NCBI GenBank assembly: GCA_910579135.1
Contig: CAJTTM010000028.1
Span: forward strand, 1-31,742
Reading direction: 5' to 3'
Source: an uncultured Erysipelotrichales bacterium
GTDB lineage: Bacteria > Bacillota_I > Bacilli_A > Erysipelotrichales > Coprobacillaceae
Length of the DNA: 31,742 bases
Below, one piece after another: positions 13,814 to 20,645 of the stretch. Below the pieces are notes generated by a model, which searched no databases, had not been told where the DNA came from, and worked only from the letters and a program-made list of their open reading frames with translations. The position numbers and the translations under genes are program-made. Numbering within the stretch: position 1 is the first letter of the stretch; every line of letters begins with the position of its first letter.

Positions 13814-14191
13814 TTAATTTTTTTCTGTAAGAGTATTTGAAAACTTATAAACTTCTTGAACCTTGCCATTTTTTTCAATCAATATTATCTTGTCATTTTC
13901 AAAAGAAATAACACTCATATCCAGATTACCATTAACCAACAAATATAAGTCTTCCTCTACTTCTTGTATTTCACCTTTGTACTGATTATTTTCATTATAA
14001 TAATCATATTTTTTATTTATACTATCAATTGTAAAATAAGTGTCTGTTTGAACATTAAGTCTTTCCTTATTTTCATATAAATACGTCCCAGAATGATTAT
14101 TATTTTTATTATCATCTTGTTTAGACCCAATCCAATATCCTAAAGAAAATAACAAAATTATAATTGAAATATTTATAATTTTCTTCTTCAT
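13814..14191 (-). CDS. Membrane-anchored protein, unknown
   Basis: 125 residues. An N-terminal basic stretch and one hydrophobic segment (IINISIIILLFSLGYWIG, residues 4-21) anchor it; the rest is polar and charged (KQDDNKNNNHSGTYLYENK and on) and probably faces outside. The C-terminal 80 residues read as a small beta-rich domain (NQYKGEIQEVEEDLYLLVNG, then NDKIILIEKNGKVQEVYKF). I do not recognise a family. It starts 6 bases after the exported-protein stop, and its AAGGTGG ribosome binding site lies in the end of that gene, so the two are translated together from the same promoter. Confidence 0.75.
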   Translation of the reverse strand: MKKKIINISIIILLFSLGYWIGSKQDDNKNNNHSGTYLYENKERLNVQTDTYFTIDSINKKYDYYNENNQYKGEIQEVEEDLYLLVNGNLDMSVISFENDKIILIEKNGKVQEVYKFSNTLTEKN

Positions 14192-14197
14192 AATTTA

Positions 14198-14815
14198 TTA
14201 AACCACCTTAACTTGAAACGCTTGTGAATATGGTGTAGATGGATATTCATCTCCTATATGCGTCCATGTTGATGCAGTTCTAATTTTTCGATATACTCGA
14301 TAATGTGTTACACTATATTTTCTTGCACAATGCAGCTTCACATATTTACCAACTTGTTTATCTGATATAGCCGTAAAATATGAAGTTTTTGACGTTTTTG
14401 TTGTTCCTGGCACAAAATTAAGCCCTACAGTTACTGGACCTTTGGTAAAAGCAATGCTCATATTGAACGTTCCAGCTTTGCTACTACTATCTGCCCAATA
14501 AAAGCCTGAACCTTTAGAAGAAAACTTTGTACCTCCTTGAGGCTGTCCAAAACAAACTTTATATGAAGATAATCCAGATATTTTGGTTTCGATTGGATCA
14601 TATTTATATGTATAATCAGTAGATGAAAAAGTAGTTATACCACTTTCATACTTTTTTACCATATTTTCAAACGCAAGCTTCTTATTCATCTCAAATTCAT
14701 CTTGTGAAATCAAATATTCAACTGAATTTTCCTCTGCCGATACTGGCAACAGAACACCTCCTAATACCAATGAAAAACAAGAAACAACAATCAAAATACT
14801 TTTTAATTTTTTCAT
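14198..14815 (-). CDS. Exported protein, unknown
   Basis: 205 residues from ATG 14815, eight bases behind AGGAGG; the ATG at 14821 is too close. A Sec signal peptide is clear: KKLKSILIVVSCFSLVLGGV, then LLPVSAEEN, with cleavage likely after VSA. The mature part has an acidic first 45 residues, then a Gly/Ser/Tyr-rich domain (CFGQPQGGTKFSSKGSGFYW, then KAGTFNMSIAFTKGPVTVGL) of alternating hydrophobic residues, typical of a secreted beta-sandwich, and a basic Tyr-rich tail (RKYSVTHYRVYRKIRTAS). No catalytic motif or sorting signal is seen. It heads an operon with a strong promoter and a CcpA-like site. A secreted effector or antimicrobial-type protein is possible; nothing in the sequence proves it. 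Confidence 0.8.
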   Translation of the reverse strand: MKKLKSILIVVSCFSLVLGGVLLPVSAEENSVEYLISQDEFEMNKKLAFENMVKKYESGITTFSSTDYTYKYDPIETKISGLSSYKVCFGQPQGGTKFSSKGSGFYWADSSSKAGTFNMSIAFTKGPVTVGLNFVPGTTKTSKTSYFTAISDKQVGKYVKLHCARKYSVTHYRVYRKIRTASTWTHIGDEYPSTPYSQAFQVKVV

Positions 14816-14834
14816 TTTCATTTCCTCCTTTTTT

Positions 14835-14848
14835 AGAAAGCGCTTACT
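14835..14848. promoter_or_regulatory. cre-like site (CcpA)
   Basis: AGAAAGCGCTTACT fits the catabolite-response consensus TGWAARCGYTWNCW at all but the first two-base pair edge. It lies at about +4 to +17 relative to the expected start of the exported-protein mRNA, where CcpA binding would block transcription when preferred sugars are present. Confidence 0.6.
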
Positions 14849-14858
14849 TTATAGTTTT

Positions 14859-14887
14859 AATATATCATAATTATTATCTATTGTCAA
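14859..14887 (-). promoter_or_regulatory. Strong promoter of the exported-protein operon
   Basis: Minus strand TTGACA (14887-14882), a 17-base spacer and TATATT (14864-14859). The best consensus match in the accessory island. Confidence 0.85.
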
Positions 14888-14926
14888 TTTACATATATAA
14901 TAAAAGTATTTATTTTCTATGTAAAT
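14887..14926. promoter_or_regulatory. Inverted repeat in front of padR
   Basis: ATTTACATA (14887-14895) and TATGTAAAT (14918-14926) are perfect inverse copies 22 bases apart, between the divergent padR and exported-protein promoters. PadR proteins bind ACAT/ATGT dyads, so this is a candidate operator that could link both genes. The spacing is wider than usual. Confidence 0.45.
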
Positions 14927-14953
14927 ATGATAGAATGGAAATGGGTGTATATT

Positions 14954-15295
14954 ATGGCAAATAAGAATGGTTTTTTTAAATTAGAGTTATTATTATTATC
15001 TATACTATCTAAAGAAGATTGTTATGGATATCAATTAACTATGAAAATTAAAAATATTACTGGTGGAATCATCACAATAAAAGATGGTACTCTTTATCCT
15101 ATTCTTTATAAATTACTTGATAAACAATATATAAGTACGTATGAAGAAAGGGTAGGGAAAAAAATTAGAGGATATTATCATCTTGAACCTTTAGGAAAAG
15201 AAAAACTTGATGAAATGATTAAAGAATTCACAACAACCGTTAATTGTATTTATGATATTATTAACTATAAGGTAGATGATAATGATGACAGATAA
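14954..15295 (+). CDS. PadR-family transcriptional regulator
   Basis: 113 residues from ATG 14954 (MANKNGFFKLELLLLSILSK); an ATG at 14927 has no ribosome binding site. The PadR winged helix is plain: LELLLLSILSKEDCYGYQL, then the recognition helix and GTLYPILYKLLDKQYIS, then the wing with GKKIRGYYHLEPLGKEKL. Such proteins are dimeric repressors, often of membrane-stress or transport genes. It is divergent from the exported-protein operon and overlaps by 11 bases the start of a small partner gene (15285), an arrangement common for PadR genes and their membrane-bound companions. The partner here is frameshifted. Confidence 0.93.
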   Translation: MANKNGFFKLELLLLSILSKEDCYGYQLTMKIKNITGGIITIKDGTLYPILYKLLDKQYISTYEERVGKKIRGYYHLEPLGKEKLDEMIKEFTTTVNCIYDIINYKVDDNDDR

Positions 15296-15672
15296 AGATT
15301 TATATATTAAAAATGTTGTATCTATTTTCCCTGTTCATTCAAATAAAATACTTGAAAAATTTAAGAAATAATGTTAATGAATTTGATGAAGATTATCCTT
15401 TGTCATCTTATGATGAATTTGTAGAAAAGTTTGGTACTCCTAAAGATATATTTATAAACTATATTAATAGTCAAAATGAAGAATACTTAATCAAAAAAAT
15501 TAAAAGAAAGAAAATAATGAAAATAATATGTATTTGTATTTTATCATTTATTATCATTATAGAATTTTCACAAGCCATCTCTGCTTATGAAAGTTACCAA
15601 GAAAATGTTAAGGAAAGAGGAGATAATATTGAAATAACTGCACCAGAAGAAACATCACCTGATGAGGTATAG
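15285..15672 (+). pseudogene. PadR-partner membrane protein (DUF6120-like), frameshifted
   Basis: ATG 15285 gives MTDKDLYIKNVVSIFPVHSN then KILEKFKK and a TAA at 15369. One base of shift just before this, in AAAAATTTAAGAAA, continues the protein as LRNNVNEFDEDYPLSSYDEF, VEKFGTPKDIFINYI, a charged stretch, and a C-terminal membrane segment (MKIICICILSFIIIIEFS). The helical NFxEx(5)SYDEFxxxFGTPKDI pattern plus one TM is that of the small proteins found next to PadR genes in gut Firmicutes. The frameshift separates the first 28 codons from the rest. A downstream ATG at 15313 in the second frame has no ribosome binding site. Confidence 0.65.
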
Positions 15673-15752
15673 AAATGGTGGACATTATGAAAATAATATA
15701 TATATATTATTTCAGATTGTTGACAAATTAAATGAAAATATCAAATTCAAGT

Positions 15753-15831
15753 AAAAAGGATTGATGTGAGTGTTTAATTATTTACACTGTCTACTGGGAG
15801 GTTATCATATCACTAAATTACAATCCTTTTT
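15753..15831. terminator. hslO terminator interrupted by a repeat
   Basis: AAAAAGGATTG (15753-15763) and CAATCCTTTTT (15821-15831) are perfect 11-bp inverse copies, the second just at the hslO stop codon, with a T run in either direction. The 57-base interior is mostly the TG...CA repeat at 15762-15812. It looks like a bidirectional terminator (hslO from the right, the padR unit from the left) with foreign DNA in the loop. Confidence 0.65.
15762..15812 (+). repeat. TG...CA repeat, copy 1 (IS-end-like remnant)
   Basis: Bases 15769-15812 match, on the opposite strand, 31688-31731 at the right edge of the window with two differences. Read on the minus strand both begin exactly at TGATATGATAACCTCCC and continue AGTAGACAG, (T/C)GTAAATAATTAAAC, (A/G)C. 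Here the block could end at TCACATCA, giving imperfect ends TGATATGA / TGATGTGA. The sharp TG edge is that of IS3-type inverted repeats. Only an end, or a tiny derivative, is present; no transposase lies here. Confidence 0.6.
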
Positions 15832-16702
15832 AATCTATACTTTCTAATAACTCTTTTAACTCATCTTCATCAAATTGATAATGAGTATTACAGAACTGAC
15901 AAGTCATTTCACAACCATGATCTTCATCAATCATTGATTTTATTTCATCTTTACCAACAGTTATTAATGCTTTCTTCATTTTATCCTTAGAACAATCACA
16001 TTCAAAGAATAAATCTTGATAATCTAATATTTCAACATCATCAAATAACATCTTTAATATCTCTTCTGGTGTTTTACCATCATTTATCAATGATGAAACA
16101 GGTGGAAAATCTTTCATTTTATTTTCAATATATTCAATATCTTCTTCACTTGCATCTGGTAATAATTGAATAATAAATCCACCACTAGATAATATTTCAT
16201 TTGTATCATTAACTAATACTCCAACAGAAACAACAGATGGAGTTTGTTCTGAAATCATAAAATAATATGAAAAATCATCACCAATTTCTCCTGTTTGAAG
16301 TTGTGTTGTTCCTACAAAGGGTTCTTTTAATCCCATATCTTTAATAACCTGAATTGTACCTTGATTCCCAACAGCTACTCCAACTGCTAATTTACCAGTA
16401 TCATTATATGTATAATGAACATGAGGTTGAGAAACAAACCCTTTAATCTTTCCGTCACTATGAGTAGAAGTCATCATTGTACCAATGCTTCCTCCACCAT
16501 TAATTGTAATTGTCATTTTTTCTTTATTTTTATTCATTGCTCCCATCATTAATGTTACCGACATCATACGACCTAATGCTGCACTAGCAGTTGGCCATAA
16601 ATCATGATGAATTCTTGCTTCTTCTAATAAATGTGTGGTATGACAAGCAAAAACTCTACAATTTTTTGAAGGAACAATTCCTCTTATTAAATAATCTTTC
16701 AT
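15830..16702 (-). CDS. hslO: Redox-regulated chaperone Hsp33
   Basis: 290 residues, normal length. The N-terminal body shows the Hsp33 marks (LRGIVPSKNCR region, GRMMSVTLMMGAM, ITINGGGSIGTMM, GNQGTIQVIKDMGLKEPFVG). The C-terminal redox switch has the four zinc Cys as CDC (in FFECDCSKDK) and CQFC. Under oxidation the zinc is lost and the cytosolic protein becomes a holdase for unfolded proteins. Start behind GGAGAAG. It is the last gene of the tilS-hpt-ftsH run, after a 27-residue peptide gene, as in the Bacillus order. Confidence 0.96.
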   Translation of the reverse strand: MKDYLIRGIVPSKNCRVFACHTTHLLEEARIHHDLWPTASAALGRMMSVTLMMGAMNKNKEKMTITINGGGSIGTMMTSTHSDGKIKGFVSQPHVHYTYNDTGKLAVGVAVGNQGTIQVIKDMGLKEPFVGTTQLQTGEIGDDFSYYFMISEQTPSVVSVGVLVNDTNEILSSGGFIIQLLPDASEEDIEYIENKMKDFPPVSSLINDGKTPEEILKMLFDDVEILDYQDLFFECDCSKDKMKKALITVGKDEIKSMIDEDHGCEMTCQFCNTHYQFDEDELKELLESID

Positions 16703-16711
16703 TGTCTTCTC

Positions 16712-16795
16712 CTATCCAAATAAAATCATAAGACCACTACCAATCAATGGTAAAATCATACATAAAACCAAAAACCAAATAAATGTTTTTCTCAT
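16712..16795 (-). CDS. 27-residue membrane peptide between ftsH and hslO
   Basis: ATG 16795 stands five bases behind a perfect AGGAGG, and the frame ends with TAG at 16712-16714, nine bases before the hslO start. The peptide reads MRKTFIWFLVLCMILPLIGS and then GLMILFG: a basic start and one hydrophobic helix with a Pro/Gly kink. It lies in the ftsH operon, 34 bases downstream of the ftsH stop. I do not recognise it. Membrane peptides beside FtsH could be modulators or substrates of the protease, but only the placement suggests this. Confidence 0.7.
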   Translation of the reverse strand: MRKTFIWFLVLCMILPLIGSGLMILFG

Positions 16796-16829
16796 GATAT
16801 CCTCCTAAAGAAATAAGCACATAAAGTGC

Positions 16830-18773
16830 TTATTTCATCTCGTCTAATAAATCATCATCAGGATCCTCTTCTACTAGAGGTTTTTCAACTAATGTTTCTA
16901 CTTTTTCTTCTTGATAATCAAATGAAGGCATTTTTCCAGTTGTATATAATTCCTGAATTTGTTCTCCATTTAATGTTTCATTTTCTAATAATGCTTTCGC
17001 AATCGTTTCTAATTTATCTCTATTTTCAGTAATAATACGAGTACATTCCTCATAACATTCATCAATAATAGCGCGAACTTGTTGATCAATTTCATATGCA
17101 ATTTGACCAGAATGAGTATTACTTGTAGAAGAATAATCTCTACCTAAGAATACCGCATCATGTCCTGAATCATATTTAATAGGACCTAAATCAGACATTC
17201 CTAATTCAGTAACCATCATTCTTGCAATTCTTGTTGCTTGTTCAATATCATTATGAGCCCCTGATGAAATATCTCCAAAGAACACTTCTTCTGCAACTCT
17301 ACCACCCATATATCCAGTGATACTTGCTTTAAGTTGTGACTTTGTTTGGAAATAAGTTTCTTCCTTTGGTGTCATTAAGTTATAACCACCAGCTTGTCCA
17401 CGAGGTACAATAGTGACCTTTTGAACCTTATTTGCAGCTTCCAAAGTTAAACCAATAATCGCATGCCCTGCTTCATGATAAGCAACTAAATTTCTTTCTT
17501 TTTCAGTATACTTTCTTGATTTCTTTGCTGGTCCACCAATAACTCTATCAATAGCCTCATCAACATCATCAAGAGTAATCAACGTATGATTTTGTCTAAC
17601 TGCAAGTAATGCAGCTTCATTTAAAACATTCGCAAGCTCTGCACCAGAGAAACCTGGAGTTCTTTGAGCCACATTTTCAAAATTAACATCTGGAGCAAAT
17701 CTCTTATTTCTCGCATGAACTTTTAAAATTTGAGCTCTTGCTTTCTTATCAGGATTTGCGACCATGATTTGTCTATCAAAACGTCCTGGACGAAGTAAAG
17801 CAGGATCTAATACATCAGCACGGTTTGTTGCAGCTAGGATAATAATTCCTTCATTACCACTAAAACCATCCATTTCAACAAGAAGCTGATTTAACGTTTG
17901 TTCACGCTCATCATGACCTCCACCAACACCAGTTCCTCTTTGACGTCCAACAGCATCAATCTCATCAATAAATATTAAGCAAGGTGCATTTTGTTTTGCC
18001 TTTTTAAACATATCTCTAACACGACCAGCACCAACACCAACAAACATTTCTACGAACTCAGAACCTGAGATAGAATAGAATGGAACATTAGCTTCACCAG
18101 CAACTGCTCTAGCAAGTAAAGTTTTACCAGTACCTGGAGGGCCTACTAATAAGACACCTCTAGGAATTTTAGCACCCATATTTTCAAATTTCTTTGGTGC
18201 TTTTAAGAATTCTACTAACTCTGTTAATTCTTCTTTTTCTTCATCAGCACCTGCTACATCTGTAAATCTTGTCTTTTGATTCTTTTCAAGTTTAGCTCTT
18301 GAATTACCGAATTCAAATGCTTTCGCATTTCCTCCAGCACCACCATTGATTGACTTCATCACAAAGATCATACCACCAATCAATAAAATATAAGGAGCAA
18401 AATTCACAATTAAAGTCCATATGATATTTGTATCCCCAGCATCTTTTATTGTTGTTGTAATCTTCTTATCTTGAAGGACTTGCATCAATGTATCTACTTC
18501 TTGACTTGTTTGTGGTAAATTTGTTTTAAAAGTATATTTTGTTGTTTTACCATTTACCTTTTTAGTATAAACGCCTTCTACTTTTGTCACATATTTATCA
18601 GGTTTAACTTCTACTTTTTCAATTGTTTCATTTTCTAGAATGGTCATGAATTTGTTATAGTTTACTTCACTTGATTGTCCTCTTCCTAATATTGGAATCA
18701 AAGCAGTTAAAACTACCAAAACAACAACCCAAGGCAATATTGCCTTCATTAATGTTTTATTCTTCTTATTCAT
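16830..18773 (-). CDS. ftsH: ATP-dependent zinc metalloprotease FtsH
   Basis: 647 residues. Two membrane segments (about 10-30 and 120-140) enclose an extracytoplasmic domain. The AAA domain has Walker A GPPGTGKT (211-218), Walker B LIFIDEID (266-273) and the second region of homology (ATNRADVLDPALLRPGRFD, 315-333). The pore motif FVG is at 244-246. The protease domain has HEAGH (433-437) and the third zinc ligand Asp509. The hexamer, anchored in the membrane, degrades misfolded membrane and regulatory proteins. The start is 11 bases after the hpt stop, in the order tilS-hpt-ftsH seen in most Firmicutes. Confidence 0.99.
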   Translation of the reverse strand: MNKKNKTLMKAILPWVVVLVVLTALIPILGRGQSSEVNYNKFMTILENETIEKVEVKPDKYVTKVEGVYTKKVNGKTTKYTFKTNLPQTSQEVDTLMQVLQDKKITTTIKDAGDTNIIWTLIVNFAPYILLIGGMIFVMKSINGGAGGNAKAFEFGNSRAKLEKNQKTRFTDVAGADEEKEELTELVEFLKAPKKFENMGAKIPRGVLLVGPPGTGKTLLARAVAGEANVPFYSISGSEFVEMFVGVGAGRVRDMFKKAKQNAPCLIFIDEIDAVGRQRGTGVGGGHDEREQTLNQLLVEMDGFSGNEGIIILAATNRADVLDPALLRPGRFDRQIMVANPDKKARAQILKVHARNKRFAPDVNFENVAQRTPGFSGAELANVLNEAALLAVRQNHTLITLDDVDEAIDRVIGGPAKKSRKYTEKERNLVAYHEAGHAIIGLTLEAANKVQKVTIVPRGQAGGYNLMTPKEETYFQTKSQLKASITGYMGGRVAEEVFFGDISSGAHNDIEQATRIARMMVTELGMSDLGPIKYDSGHDAVFLGRDYSSTSNTHSGQIAYEIDQQVRAIIDECYEECTRIITENRDKLETIAKALLENETLNGEQIQELYTTGKMPSFDYQEEKVETLVEKPLVEEDPDDDLLDEMK

Positions 18774-18784
18774 ATAATCTCCTT

Positions 18785-19315
18785 TTATTTATAAATCTCT
18801 TCTTTTAGGATACCCACATAAGGTAGATTTCTATACTTTTCATTATAATCCAATCCAAATCCTATAATAAATGCATTAGGAATATCAAAACCAATATACT
18901 TAGCTTCAATTGGGAGTAATCTTCCTTCTTTCTTATCTAACATAGTTGCTATTTCAACACTCTTAGCACCTTGTTCTTTAAGCATTGCACTTACAGTTGT
19001 TAGAGTTTTCCCTGTATCTAAAATATCTTCTACTAATAAAATATCTTTTCCACTAACTGGTTGATCTAAATCTTTTTTAATCGCAATAGAGCCAGAATGT
19101 GCTCCATCATAACTACTTACATCCATATAATCAAATGTAACATCTAATTCAATGTATTTTGAAAGCTCTGCAAGAAAAGGTACTGAACCTTTTAATAATC
19201 CAATCAACACAAGTTCTTTACCTTGATAATCATCAGTAATTTTTTTTCCTAATTCTTGACACTTTTTAGTAATTTCTTGATGTGTGTATAATATTTTTTC
19301 TACATCCTTATGCAT
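18785..19315 (-). CDS. hpt: Hypoxanthine phosphoribosyltransferase
   Basis: 176 residues behind GAGGAGG. The PRPP-binding loop is ILLVEDILDTGKTLTTV (type I phosphoribosyltransferase signature with the two acidic residues ED), the substrate region includes KGSVPFLAELSKY near the start, and the purine pocket near the end includes IGFGLDYNEKYRNLPYVG. It converts hypoxanthine or guanine plus PRPP to IMP or GMP in purine salvage. It lies between tilS and ftsH, as in Bacillus, where tilS and hprT products are also reported to influence ftsH expression. Confidence 0.97.
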   Translation of the reverse strand: MHKDVEKILYTHQEITKKCQELGKKITDDYQGKELVLIGLLKGSVPFLAELSKYIELDVTFDYMDVSSYDGAHSGSIAIKKDLDQPVSGKDILLVEDILDTGKTLTTVSAMLKEQGAKSVEIATMLDKKEGRLLPIEAKYIGFDIPNAFIIGFGLDYNEKYRNLPYVGILKEEIYK

Positions 19316-19340
19316 TATATTGTCCTCCTCATATGCTTTC

Positions 19341-20582
19341 CTATTTTATCACAAAAACATTTGGTTTTGTAGTCAAATACTCAATGTTTTTTGCAATATG
19401 TGGAACTAATACAATAATTCCATCCTTATTGACAACGACTGGCCATAATTTCCTTTTAGTAGCAGGTATTTTCGCATTGATAAACAAACGAGAAAGTTTC
19501 TTTGTTCCAGATGATGTTTGAATACTATCACCTTCTTGCATTGTTCTAATGGTAATAGGATAATCATCTTCACTCAAATAAACCCCTTCATTAATGTGAC
19601 CTCTTTCCAACATATGAAAATAATCACATCCAAAAAGAGTAAATTCATTAAAAACATATTTATAAGCTTTTATTTTATTCTTATCAATGATATAGATATT
19701 ATCATACTCTTTTATGAACAGATAATTAACTGGAAGATTCATTTGAATATTTGGTTTCACACTATGAATTTGATGTTTAATTTCTTTAATTAAAGAAGAG
19801 GAAATTAATCTAGGATGCATAACATCCTTTAATATCATAAACAAAAACATATTTCTTAATTCTTTAGGGATATAATAATAATATATTTGTTTATCTTTTT
19901 TATATAAGTCATAATAAGGTTTAAGTTTCTTTTCACACTTTAATACCCTTAAATTATGTTCTCTTGCTTTTTGTAATAATTCTTCTTTTTGATTTCTTGT
20001 ATATTGATTTAAAATTGTATTTCGTATTTTATTTCTTTCTAGTTCTATTTCAAAATTTGTATAATCATCATGATACTCTATTTCATTATCCTTACAATAT
20101 TTTAAAATATCTTCTTTAAAGCAATTCCTTAATGGTCTAATAATATTCATACCTTTAACTAGTGAAATCTCTTTAATCCCTAAATAATGAATCGTTGTAT
20201 GACGTGCTAATTGCATATATATTGATTCAAGATGATCATCCAAATGATGTCCTAATATAACCCCATCAACATGATAATAATCATAAATCTCTTTATAAAA
20301 AGAGTATCTTAAATCTCTTGCTCTATCTTCAAAATTACCCTCACAATAATCTTTATGATGAAATTCTTTATAATAAAAAGCAATTCCATATTTTGCACAA
20401 TATTCACTAACAACCTCATAATCTATATCTGTATCATCTCTATAATTATAATTAACATGAGCAACCAACACTTGATAACCTTTTATTCTTAAAACATCTA
20501 ATAGAGCCATTGAATCACAGCCGCCAGATACCCCTACAATATATAATTTATTTTTATTTAAAAGATTTTCATTCAATAACAT
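19341..20582 (-). CDS. tilS: tRNA(Ile)-lysidine synthase
   Basis: 413 residues starting at the ATG 20582 (MLLNENLL), behind GGTGAT; upstream TTG/GTG codons are less likely. The PP-loop ATP pyrophosphatase motif is VSGGCDSMALLDVL, followed by VLGHHLDDHLES, the second ATP-site signature. The C-terminal part (from about 310, EGDSIQTSSGTKKLSRLFIN) is the TilS tRNA-binding domain. It puts lysidine on the wobble C of tRNA-Ile(CAU), changing its decoding from AUG to AUA. Essential. An extended -10 (TGTTATAAT, minus strand 20607-20599) just upstream may give it a promoter separate from spoIIE. Confidence 0.96.
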   Translation of the reverse strand: MLLNENLLNKNKLYIVGVSGGCDSMALLDVLRIKGYQVLVAHVNYNYRDDTDIDYEVVSEYCAKYGIAFYYKEFHHKDYCEGNFEDRARDLRYSFYKEIYDYYHVDGVILGHHLDDHLESIYMQLARHTTIHYLGIKEISLVKGMNIIRPLRNCFKEDILKYCKDNEIEYHDDYTNFEIELERNKIRNTILNQYTRNQKEELLQKAREHNLRVLKCEKKLKPYYDLYKKDKQIYYYYIPKELRNMFLFMILKDVMHPRLISSSLIKEIKHQIHSVKPNIQMNLPVNYLFIKEYDNIYIIDKNKIKAYKYVFNEFTLFGCDYFHMLERGHINEGVYLSEDDYPITIRTMQEGDSIQTSSGTKKLSRLFINAKIPATKRKLWPVVVNKDGIIVLVPHIAKNIEYLTTKPNVFVIK

Positions 20583-20598
20583 TATTATCACCAACAAT

Positions 20599-20607
20599 AT
20601 TATAACA
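20599..20607 (-). promoter_or_regulatory. Extended -10 upstream of tilS
   Basis: Minus strand TGTTATAAT, 17 bases ahead of the tilS start, with no good -35. It lies beyond the spoIIE terminator, so the tilS-hpt-ftsH-hslO genes could be expressed during growth independently of spoIIE. Confidence 0.5.
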
Positions 20608-20612
20608 TAAGA

Positions 20613-20645
20613 AAAGATAGAATAACATCAAACTATTCTATCTTT
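20613..20645 (-). terminator. spoIIE terminator
   Basis: A 12-bp stem AAAGATAGAATA / TATTCTATCTTT with a 9-base loop, its first arm overlapping the spoIIE stop, followed on the minus strand by TTCTTATG. Insulates spoIIE from tilS. Confidence 0.75.

Noticed and set aside
15357..15371. Programmed ribosomal frameshift in the PadR partner
   Set aside because: The shift needed is +1 (or -2), and AAAAATTTAAGAAA is not a standard slippery site for that; there is no downstream structure. A mutation or read error is simpler.
16826..17032. Plus-strand frames inside ftsH, tilS, tdk and others
   Set aside because: They lie wholly opposite well-recognised genes with conserved motifs and lack ribosome binding sites.
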